Positions 1 through 6,742 of a stretch of DNA of 11,436 nt are shown here, piece by piece. The notes under the pieces are model-generated. The model had not been told where the DNA came from. It saw nothing but the letters and a program-made list of their open reading frames with translations, and made no database searches. The DNA is from Treponema sp. (lineage in GTDB: Bacteria > Spirochaetota > Spirochaetia > Treponematales > Breznakiellaceae). The stretch is taken from the NCBI GenBank assembly GCA_031267115.1, contig JAIRZS010000094.1, positions 1-11,436 of the forward strand, given 5' to 3'. A program made the translations under genes and the position numbers. Position 1 is the stretch's first letter. Every line of letters begins with the position of its first letter.

Positions 1-1
1 T

Positions 2-187
2 TTCTTTTCATTACTTTTTAAGATAACAATTTTCATTGGCTCCGACAATAAGCAAAATTTTGCCGGGGAGCGGAAAAAGGGAGATATTCTCACCAAAATT
101 GTCAGAATCTTAAGGAACCAGAAAGTCTTTCGGTTCCCGGCCTGCCGGCTATTCTTGACCCGCAATTCGGGGGATGATTATAGGTAA
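2..187 (+). other. Open reading frame running in from the window edge; possible gene tail or remnant
   Basis: Frame 2 is open from the left edge to a TAA at 185-187 (about 61 codons) with no ATG inside the window. The other forward frames close within the first 25 bases. Its early residues (KITIFIGSDNK at about 10-20, then DILTKIVRILRN) faintly recall the first strand and loop of flavodoxin-like NADPH-dependent FMN reductases (KIxxxxGSxRKxx), but there is no start codon and the resemblance does not continue. The stretch also contains a hairpin at 114-137 (GGAACC-A-GAAA, loop GTC, TTTC-GGTTCC), a second small one at 138-149, and a promoter-like pair TTGACC (155-160), 18 bp, TATAGG (179-184). 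It could be the end of an upstream gene, a degenerate remnant or plain intergenic DNA. I cannot decide from this window. Confidence 0.2.
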
Positions 188-234
188 CCGCAAAGGTAGG
201 TATTTGTAGCTCGTGCAATTTTCTCCGGGGGTAA

Positions 235-271
235 GAAGCTGTTCCAAAAACTGAAATTTTGAAACAGCTTC
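235..271. repeat. Intergenic hairpin with 15-bp arms
   Basis: The arms GAAGCTGTTCCAAAA (235-249) and TTTTGAAACAGCTTC (257-271) are complementary except for one position and flank a 7-nt loop. The following bases (TGTTCTTTG) are not a real T-tract, so intrinsic termination is doubtful on +. It looks like a dispersed intergenic palindrome placed just ahead of the larger mosaic repeat. Confidence 0.6.
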
Positions 272-284
272 TGTTCTTTGAACT

Positions 285-580
285 TATTCAACTTCTTCGA
301 CTTTTTCGACTTCGTGGTAAAAAATCTGATAAATTTATTGCCTGGGGTCTGCGGCAGGGACGCTGTCCTGCGGCATGGATGCCGCTGTTTCCATTGCTAT
401 CCGCCAACGGCGGATAGATGGAGTTTGCCTTTGGCAAACTCCGAGGCTAAAAATCGCCATGGAGGGCGATTTTTAGCCCGCGCAAGGGATTGGAGCGGTA
501 TCCTTTTTTGCCGGAGGCAAAAAAGATACAAGCGTAAAGCCCGGTTTCCGGCGCGGAGCGCCGGAAATGCGCCCAAATTC
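285..580. repeat. Mosaic palindromic repeat, copy A: 9-bp-periodic module plus a run of seven hairpins
   Basis: The left end (285-325) is a 9-bp-periodic stretch. Its minus strand reads FYHEVEKVEEVE followed by a stop. From 354 on come consecutive inverted repeats: 354-371 (GCAGGGAC/GTCCTGC, loop GCT), 370-385 (GCGGCAT/ATGCCGC), 397-417 (CTATCCGCC/GGCGGATAG, loop AAC), 420-442 (GGAGTTTGCC/GGCAAACTCC, loop TTT), 445-478 (14-bp arms, loop ATGGAG), 498-529 (14-bp arms with one bulged C, loop GGA) and 545-567 (TTTCCGGCGC/GCGCCGGAAA, loop GGA). Bases 479-533 recur inverted at 11326-11380 with 2 mismatches. Bases 560-579 recur identically at 4541-4560. A 140-codon frame crosses this region (278-700), but it is built from the palindromes and matches nothing I recognise, so I do not call it a gene. 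Confidence 0.85.
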
Positions 581-652
581 CGGATTAAAATACAGGATTG
601 CCCGGATATCTGCCCTTTCGCGCGGGCGGCGATACGCGCGGCACTCCCCGGC

Positions 653-681
653 TTGACATTTGGCCCAACTGAAACTAGCGT
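653..681 (+). promoter_or_regulatory. Putative sigma70-type promoter of galE
   Basis: A perfect -35 hexamer TTGACA (653-658) is followed after exactly 17 bp by TAGCGT (676-681), which keeps the key T, A and final T of a -10 element. Transcription would begin near 688, giving a leader of about 27 nt with the Shine-Dalgarno AGGAG at 704-708. The promoter lies just beyond the mosaic repeat, so galE appears to have its own start of transcription. Confidence 0.5.
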
Positions 682-714
682 TTTAGATGAACGCCAATAG
701 TACAGGAGCGAAAA

Positions 715-1746
<1,032 letters not shown>

Positions 1747-1789
1747 CGGCCGGCAATTACAGGCCATTGAAGAAAAAACCGCCGCAAAG

Positions 1790-1814
1790 CCGAATCGAAC
1801 CGAAGGTTCGCAGT
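1790..1814. repeat. Short hairpin downstream of galE
   Basis: CGAACC (1796-1801) and GGTTCG (1805-1810) pair across a GAA loop. The flanking CCGA and TCGG extend the stem beyond a small internal loop. No T-tract follows directly, so it is not a typical terminator. It fits the style of the other 3-nt-loop palindromes in the intergenic regions here. Confidence 0.4.
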
Positions 1815-1843
1815 CGGGTAAGTAACGTGAGTTCGACAAAAAG

Positions 1844-1865
1844 AAGCATTTTAGCCTTGCTTTTT
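1844..1865 (+). terminator. Possible weak intrinsic terminator after galE
   Basis: AAGCA (1844-1848) pairs with TGCTT (1858-1862), and the downstream arm runs directly into TTTAT. The stem is only 5 bp with no G/C core, so termination would be inefficient. It is the best candidate end for the galE transcript between its stop at 1746 and the next gene at 2006. Confidence 0.25.
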
Positions 1866-1905
1866 ATACTTCTTTGACTTTTTCGACTTTGCGGTAAAAT
1901 TCCAA
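1866..1905. repeat. Mosaic repeat, copy B: 9-bp-periodic module only
   Basis: On the minus strand this reads EFYRKVEKVKEV followed by TAA, closely matching the module at 285-325 and the right end of the window (IYRKVEEVK). On the minus strand it closes a 75-codon frame (2091 down to 1864) whose start lies antisense inside the next gene. On the plus strand a 42-codon frame (1909-2037) begins just after it and overlaps the next gene. Neither has a convincing ribosome binding site, so I annotate only the repeat. The hairpin modules of copy A are absent here. Confidence 0.6.
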
Positions 1906-2005
1906 AGCATGTCTTTTGGAGAAATTTTGTTCCGCGTCTTGCGGATTCCGCGCAAAGCGGTTAAGGCGCTGCAGGAACGCGCCGAAAATAGCGTAACGGG
2001 CGCCC

Positions 2006-4516
2006 ATGATAGTTTCGATCTTCCGGCAAAAGTATAAATTACGGTTCCTCGTCTCTCTGATCGCCATGATCGGGAGTCTGTTCCTGTCCAATTATCTTTT
2101 CAGGGGCCCCCGCCTGGGGTTCTTTTACGATTTTCTCATGAAATACCGGCGCGGCCCCCCGGTTTCCCCGGAACTTGCCCTTATAGAAACAGGTTTTAAT
2201 TCGGAAAACCAGAGTACGGCGGCGGGGCAGCTTATCGATCCGTTAACGGCGGGGCAGGTGATTCTGGCTCTGGCGGAGACGGACGCTTCGGGCCTGATCA
2301 TACAAACGCCTATCCTGGGGGCCTCCCTGGGGAGCGCGAGGACCGAAGAAGAGCTGCGGACAGGTTTTTACGAGGAATTCGCCCTTCTGGAGCAAAATAT
2401 CCGCAATTTGTTCCAGGGAATACGGGTGGGGTCCATTACCCCCGGTGAATCGGAACAATACGTGGCGGACCTGATCCTGCTGGCCGAAATGGGCAAGGAG
2501 CGGCTTGTCTCGTCGTTCCTGAGCCAGGACGAATCGGGTACGGCGTTTATGGAACGCGCCATAGAAGCGTTCGGCAATGTCTGGCAGAGCGAGGATATAC
2601 GGGTATCCCTGATTCGGAGGCAGAATGTCTCCGCGCCGGGGGAAAACAGCCGCCGCTATTCCCGCCTCAGGCCGGACCCGGACGGCGTTTTCCGCCGGAT
2701 CGCCCCGATACTGTTCCCGCCGTCCGGGCGCGGCGGGGAAGAAACGGGCGGCGGAGACCCGGCGGAGGCGGCAGCCGTGCTGAGGGCGGCTGCCGCGGAC
2801 GGCATTGAACATATCGCGTATGCCGCGCTTAAAAGCCGGTTCAACCGGGCGGAACCGGAAATATCGGGGAGCCGGCTGAGGCTGCGCCTTACCAATTCCG
2901 CCGGGGAGGAGCTGATTACCCTGGACAGGGGGGGGAATATCCTTGTGGAGGGGTTCCGCGGCGGCACGGGTTTTAAGCGGGTCCCCCTGCCGGTATTTCT
3001 GGAATATGAAAGGGCGGAACAGGAACTGTTTGCCCTTCTCCAGGAAGCGGAACCCCTGGGTTATTTTGCCTACATCGAGCCGGAAGAATACCCTGCCATC
3101 CTCTACCGCTATTGCAGGAATCTGCGCGACGAAATGCTTGAAAAACCGGACGCCGAAAGAAAGAGCCGGTGGCTGAATTCCCGCAGGGAATATATGAAAA
3201 GCATAGAAAACTACCTTGACGGGATTTCCGAGACCAGCCTGGTTACCGGCTATGAAAAACTTATCGCGCAGGAACACCTTGCCGAGGCGGAGCTTGGCCG
3301 GCTTGTGGCCCTGCGGGACAAGGCGATAGTCTTTTTTATGAATCTGCGGGACAAATACGAGGAATTTTCATCCCTCAGGAAAGAAATTTCAACGGCGGCG
3401 GCGGGATCGCTGTGCATCATGGGTCCCGTGTCCGCCCCCCGCCCGGTTTTGGAAAACAGTAACGCCGTCCAGGGGATTCCGCCCAGCCTGAAAAAATTCG
3501 CCATCCCCTTTATCCGGGAACCCAATCCCACCGACGCCGAGGCCTCGGCAATACTCGCCAACAGCATCCTTACCGGCCGCGCGGTAGTACCTCTGGCGGA
3601 TCTGTACCTGTTCCTGTGGTCCGGCGGCATCGCCTTCGCGATACTGTTCCTGCTCCGGAAAACCAGGCCCGCGTTCACGCTTGCCGCCGGGATTGTGCTA
3701 ATTCTTCTTGAGGCACTGGTATTCTCGCTGGGTTTTGTTTTTACCGACTATTGGATCGATCCGCTGCCGCCCGTACTCACCGCCGGCGCGGGGGTTTTCG
3801 CGTCGTTTTTTATGGCGATCCGGATCAAGAACAGGGAATCCAAACAATTTCGCCTCGCCTACGGCCCGAGCCTCGCGCGGCCTTACCTGCGCCAGGTGAT
3901 CCGGGTAGGCCATCCCCGGCCCGGGGAACTCCTCAAAGCCAAGGCCGCGGTAATTACCGTGCGGCAGCCGTCGCTGCTGTCCGGCGAAAACCGGGAAAAC
4001 CCGGGGGAAGGAGCCGCCCTGCTCCGGAATTTCAGGCAAACCGTATTCCGGCATTTCGCCCGGTTCGGGGGCGTCTTTACCGGCGCGGAGGGGGATCTGG
4101 TTATGATAGCCTTCGGCTCTCCCCTCGAACGCGCCTGCCTTAACAGCGTAAGGTCCGAAGTCCCCTACGAAGACGAGATAAATGCCCACAGCAACAACAG
4201 CCCCGCCTCAAAAGCCGTCGGCGCCACCATGGATTTTATAAGCCACGCCCCCCAGGGGGACTGGTACTTCGGCATCGACACCGGGGAATGCGCCTTTGTC
4301 TGGGGCGAGCCGGGCGGTTACAGCGCGTTCGGTTCCCCTCCCGCCCGCTCGAAAGTGCTTGCCGGAATCGCGCCCCGCTACAAGGCGAGGATTCTGGTAA
4401 CAAGCGCGGTTATCGAAAAAATCGACGGGGTCATCTCGCAAAAACTCGATATACTCAAAGAGAAAAGCGGCAAACAGGAAGCCTTCTACAAGCTTATCAC
4501 CGGTAAAAAAGCGTAA
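2006..4516 (+). CDS. CHASE2-domain membrane protein with a degenerate class III adenylate cyclase homology domain
   Basis: 836 residues. One N-terminal membrane segment (about 14-32) is followed by a long extracytoplasmic part with CHASE2-like features (FFYDFLMKYRR at 39-49, PDPDGVFRRIAPILF at 223-237, TLDRGGNILVEGFRG at 305-319), three membrane segments (about 529-550, 556-578, 586-605) and a cytoplasmic C-terminal domain (about 640-836). This CHASE2, three membrane helices, cyclase order is typical of bacterial class III cyclases. The C-domain keeps GDLVMIAFGSP (D697) and GIDTGE (756-761), but the first metal-binding Asp region reads ITVRQPS (650-656), and the GDTVNLAARL-like segment is GSPPARSKVL (776-785), so metal, Asn and Arg sites are missing. 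A helical, charged insert lies at about 330-460. I infer a non-catalytic sensor or scaffold and not a cAMP producer. The ATG at 2006 is the first start after an in-frame TAA at 1994. No strong Shine-Dalgarno is visible. Confidence 0.75.
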   Translation: MIVSIFRQKYKLRFLVSLIAMIGSLFLSNYLFRGPRLGFFYDFLMKYRRGPPVSPELALIETGFNSENQSTAAGQLIDPLTAGQVILALAETDASGLIIQTPILGASLGSARTEEELRTGFYEEFALLEQNIRNLFQGIRVGSITPGESEQYVADLILLAEMGKERLVSSFLSQDESGTAFMERAIEAFGNVWQSEDIRVSLIRRQNVSAPGENSRRYSRLRPDPDGVFRRIAPILFPPSGRGGEETGGGDPAEAAAVLRAAAADGIEHIAYAALKSRFNRAEPEISGSRLRLRLTNSAGEELITLDRGGNILVEGFRGGTGFKRVPLPVFLEYERAEQELFALLQEAEPLGYFAYIEPEEYPAILYRYCRNLRDEMLEKPDAERKSRWLNSRREYMKSIENYLDGISETSLVTGYEKLIAQEHLAEAELGRLVALRDKAIVFFMNLRDKYEEFSSLRKEISTAAAGSLCIMGPVSAPRPVLENSNAVQGIPPSLKKFAIPFIREPNPTDAEASAILANSILTGRAVVPLADLYLFLWSGGIAFAILFLLRKTRPAFTLAAGIVLILLEALVFSLGFVFTDYWIDPLPPVLTAGAGVFASFFMAIRIKNRESKQFRLAYGPSLARPYLRQVIRVGHPRPGELLKAKAAVITVRQPSLLSGENRENPGEGAALLRNFRQTVFRHFARFGGVFTGAEGDLVMIAFGSPLERACLNSVRSEVPYEDEINAHSNNSPASKAVGATMDFISHAPQGDWYFGIDTGECAFVWGEPGGYSAFGSPPARSKVLAGIAPRYKARILVTSAVIEKIDGVISQKLDILKEKSGKQEAFYKLITGKKA

Positions 4517-4560
4517 TTCCGGGCGCATCCGGCCCTGCGGGCCGGAAATGCGCCCAAATT
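4517..4560. repeat. GC-rich palindromic repeat (copy D), possibly acting as terminator
   Basis: GGGCGCATCCGGCCC (4521-4535) pairs fully with 4539-4555 apart from a 2-nt AA bulge, across a TGC loop. It begins 4 bp after the stop codon at 4516. The last 20 bases (4541-4560) are identical to 560-579, and 4518-4536 is identical to 11278-11296, so this is a member of the dispersed mosaic family. Only AAATTTCC follows, a weak T-tract, so termination is possible but not assured. Confidence 0.7.
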
Positions 4561-4604
4561 TCCTACCGGACGATCCCGAAAAATACGCTGGGCAATACGC
4601 CTCA

Positions 4605-4649
4605 TTGCGTTTGCCGGGTAATGGTGGTATATTGCCATTGTCCAGGAGG
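4605..4649 (+). promoter_or_regulatory. Promoter and ribosome binding site of the M24 peptidase gene
   Basis: TTGCGT (4605-4610) and TATATT (4628-4633) are separated by exactly 17 bp, a good sigma70-like pair, giving an expected start near 4640. The Shine-Dalgarno AGGAGG (4644-4649) sits 9 nt before the ATG at 4659 and fixes that start. The frame is open back to an ATG at 4548, but that codon lies inside the palindromic repeat and has no binding site. Confidence 0.6.
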
Positions 4650-4658
4650 ACAGGTGCT

Positions 4659-5912
4659 ATGGATTTTACCGCAGAGGAATACAGGGAGCGGCGCCGGAAG
4701 TTTACGGAAACGATGAACAGCCGCTGCCCGCGCTGGGAAACGGCTGTTTTTATTGATATTGTCAACCAGTTTTACTTTACCGGGACTATGCAGGACGGGA
4801 TACTTTTTATCCGCAGGGACGCCGCTTCCGCGGGGGGGAGCCGGCTGCTTTACGGGGTAAGGCGCAGTTTTGCCAGGGCGAAAACCGAGTCGCCGCTTTT
4901 CGCGGGGCCTGCCTGCCTGCCTGCCCCGGACGAGGAAATAATGCCGTTTGTTTCCTACCGGGACATCGCGGAGAAATTTCCCGGGGACGCTTTAATTTCC
5001 CCGGAACCGGGCGGCGTCTATATCGAGGGCGACACTATGCCGGTAGTCGTGCTTGAACGTCTGCGGAAGTATTTTCCCATGCAGGCTCCGGCCTTTCTCG
5101 ACGCGGCGGTCCGTACTGTGCGGAGCGTCAAGTCCGGGGCCGAGCTTGACCTGATACAGTTCTCCGGGGAAAAGCACCGGATCCTGCTGGAAGACCGGGT
5201 CCCCGGCCTGCTCCGCGAGGGGATGAGCGAGGCGGAGTTTCTGGGGGAGCTTGTCGCGGAAATGTACCGGCTGGGTTACCAGGGCCTGGCGCGTTTCCAC
5301 CAGACGCAGGCCGAACTCACCGCCGGGCAGGTCGGCTTTGGGGCCAATTCCCTGTACCCTTCGTATTTTGACGGCCCCGGCGGGATGAAAGGCGGCGGGG
5401 CCGCCGCGCCGCTGGGCGCCGGGGAAACCAGGCTGAAAAAAGGGGACGCGGTTTTCGTTGACATCGGTTTCGGCATAGGCGGCTACCACACAGACAAGAC
5501 GCAGGTTTACTTTTTCGGCGCGGAACCGCCCGGCAGCTTCAAAGAGGCGCACAGATTCTGCCTTGATATACAAAGACGGGCGGCGGAACGCCTTGTGCCG
5601 GGAGAGGTCCCCTCGAAGATATACCAGGATATTATGGCTTCCCTCGACGGGAACGGGCTTGACTGTTTCATGGGGGTGGACAACCACCACCGGGTAAAAT
5701 TCCTGGGGCACGGGACGGGGCTCAATGTTGACGAATTGCCCGTTATCGCGAAAGGTTTTGACGAGCCTCTGGAAGAAAACATGGTTATCGCCCTGGAACC
5801 GAAAAAGGGGGTACCCCCCATCGGCCTTGCGGGGGTAGAGGACACCTACATCGTAAAGGCGGGCGGCGCACGCTGCGTTACGGGCGGCGGGCGGGACATA
5901 ATCCGGGTATAA
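4659..5912 (+). CDS. M24 family metallopeptidase (Xaa-Pro aminopeptidase/prolidase-like)
   Basis: 417 residues. This is a cytoplasmic dinuclear-metal peptidase expected to remove N-terminal residues before proline or to split Xaa-Pro peptides. The N-terminal third (1-150) matches the creatinase-like N-domain in position but is divergent. The C-terminal pita-bread domain has all five metal ligands: D268 (VFVDIGFG) and D279 (GYHTDKT), H351 (FLGHGTGL), E380 (VIALEP) and E394 (GVEDTY). No signal peptide is seen. A segment at about 239-255 rich in Gly and Ala (GGMKGGGAAA) is probably a surface loop. The start is chosen by AGGAGG 9 nt upstream. The gene has its own promoter and is followed by a terminator-like hairpin, so it is probably monocistronic. 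Family is secure. Whether it is an aminopeptidase P, a prolidase or another M24 subgroup is not decidable by eye. The coding sequence contains a (GCCT)4 tract at 4907-4922. Confidence 0.88.
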   Translation: MDFTAEEYRERRRKFTETMNSRCPRWETAVFIDIVNQFYFTGTMQDGILFIRRDAASAGGSRLLYGVRRSFARAKTESPLFAGPACLPAPDEEIMPFVSYRDIAEKFPGDALISPEPGGVYIEGDTMPVVVLERLRKYFPMQAPAFLDAAVRTVRSVKSGAELDLIQFSGEKHRILLEDRVPGLLREGMSEAEFLGELVAEMYRLGYQGLARFHQTQAELTAGQVGFGANSLYPSYFDGPGGMKGGGAAAPLGAGETRLKKGDAVFVDIGFGIGGYHTDKTQVYFFGAEPPGSFKEAHRFCLDIQRRAAERLVPGEVPSKIYQDIMASLDGNGLDCFMGVDNHHRVKFLGHGTGLNVDELPVIAKGFDEPLEENMVIALEPKKGVPPIGLAGVEDTYIVKAGGARCVTGGGRDIIRV

Positions 5913-5917
5913 GCCGC

Positions 5918-5947
5918 CTCGCCGCGGCCTGCCGCGCGGAGCTTTTA
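5918..5947 (+). terminator. Probable intrinsic terminator between convergent genes
   Basis: CTCGCCGCGG (5918-5927) and CCGCGCGGAG (5932-5941) form a GC-rich stem with two central mismatches and a CCTG loop, followed by CTTTTA. It starts 5 bp after the M24 peptidase stop and its T-run overlaps the stop codon of the minus-strand gene, so it would mainly serve the peptidase transcript. Confidence 0.45.
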
Positions 5948-6688
5948 TCTAAGAACTGCTTCCGATACCGGGTTCCCGTATTTATCGTAAACAGTATTTC
6001 TGTTATCCGGATCGGTAACGCGCTCCCCCCGGTAGTAGAAAATGTAATGGTAAGTCCCCGCGGGGAGGGGAAGCGTAAGGCTGTAATGGCCGGGCGCGGT
6101 TTCGGCAAGACTGTGCATAAAGGGATCCCACCCGTTGAAATCACCGGCGACCGTTACTGTCTCTCCGGGGGGCGCGGTAAAGCGGAAGTTTAAAGAGCCG
6201 GAAGCCCCTTCAAAAATTGTAGGCGCCCGTTTTATTTCCGGTAATATTACTACCGAGCGGGAAATCCCCGATTTTGAGTCTTCGCGGCGCATGGGGTTGA
6301 AGGGGTCCACGGTCCAAAGGCCGTTTATGACAAGCCGGTATTCAAGGGTACGGATATTTTCCGGGGGCGTATAGGCGAAGAAGAGGATGCCGGAATTGCC
6401 GTACCGGGGGGCCGGCTGTTTGCCGTTCGCCGGGGGCGGCCCCTGGTCCTCCAGGGTAAGGAGCTTGCGGAACCAGTAGACCGGGGTAAAGTTCTCGTGC
6501 GCGAAGGCGATGCCTACGCTGCGGTAAGAAGAAGGCGCCGTAAAGAGAACCCCGTCCCCGATAATTTCCGGCCTGCCTGCCGAGCTTACCTGGAGGAGGC
6601 GGTCGTTAAATTCATAAGAATCAGTATCCAGGGCGCCGATATTGCCGATAATAAAAAGCAGGAACATCAACCGTATGTACTTCTTCAT
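5945..6688 (-). CDS. Exported protein with tandem glycogen-binding (CBM48/E-set) type modules
   Basis: 247 residues. MKKYIR followed by a hydrophobic stretch (7-19) ending IGA before LD looks like a signal peptide, so the protein is probably periplasmic. There is no lipobox cysteine. The C-terminal module (about 165-235) has VTVAGDFNGWDPF (178-190), then LPAGTYHYIFYYRG and DPDNRN, the typical course of the AMPK-type glycogen-binding domain. A second, more diverged module (about 56-132) ends YRLVINGLWTVDPFNP (117-132), echoing the same strand and DPxN ending. No catalytic domain is present, so it would bind a glucan-like ligand or serve as a structural E-set protein. The ATG at 6688 is the first Met ahead of the signal peptide; upstream the site is only weakly purine-rich (AGGCAAG). 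It converges on the peptidase gene and diverges from the TPR gene with a 54-bp gap. Fold is likely; ligand is unknown. Confidence 0.72.
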   Translation of the reverse strand: MKKYIRLMFLLFIIGNIGALDTDSYEFNDRLLQVSSAGRPEIIGDGVLFTAPSSYRSVGIAFAHENFTPVYWFRKLLTLEDQGPPPANGKQPAPRYGNSGILFFAYTPPENIRTLEYRLVINGLWTVDPFNPMRREDSKSGISRSVVILPEIKRAPTIFEGASGSLNFRFTAPPGETVTVAGDFNGWDPFMHSLAETAPGHYSLTLPLPAGTYHYIFYYRGERVTDPDNRNTVYDKYGNPVSEAVLR

Positions 6689-6742
6689 GCTTGCCTATAT
6701 CCGTTGTTTACAATTATCGGCTGATGGACCAATATCTTAATT
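6689..6742. promoter_or_regulatory. Divergent promoter region, 54 bp
   Basis: For the minus gene, TTAAGA (complement of 6735-6740), 16 bp and GATAAT (complement of 6713-6718) make a fair promoter. For the plus gene, TTTACA (6707-6712) is a fair -35, but the -10 candidates (CAATAT at 6730-6735 or TATCTT at 6733-6738) are poor. The two candidate promoters would overlap, implying mutual interference. Neither gene has a strong Shine-Dalgarno in this gap. Confidence 0.3.

Noticed and set aside
1874..1900. TTGACT / TAAAAT promoter-like pair ahead of the CHASE2 gene
   Set aside because: The spacing is only 15 bp, and both hexamers are part of the repeated KVE module that occurs elsewhere, so it is weak evidence of a promoter.
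1909..2037. 42-codon plus frame MSFGEILFRVLRIPRKAVKALQ... overlapping the CHASE2 start by 32 bp
   Set aside because: No Shine-Dalgarno, starts within repeat-associated DNA and matches nothing I recognise. It could be a leader peptide but support is too thin.
1864..2091. 75-codon minus frame ending in the KVEKVKEV repeat
   Set aside because: Its upper half lies antisense inside the CHASE2 gene and only its tail is the shared repeat. There is no clear ribosome binding site. It is kept as an observation under the repeat and not as a gene.
5806..5819. GGGGGTACCCCC palindrome in the M24 peptidase gene
   Set aside because: It lies inside coding sequence that encodes KKGVPP, next to the metal ligand E380, and is explained by codon use.
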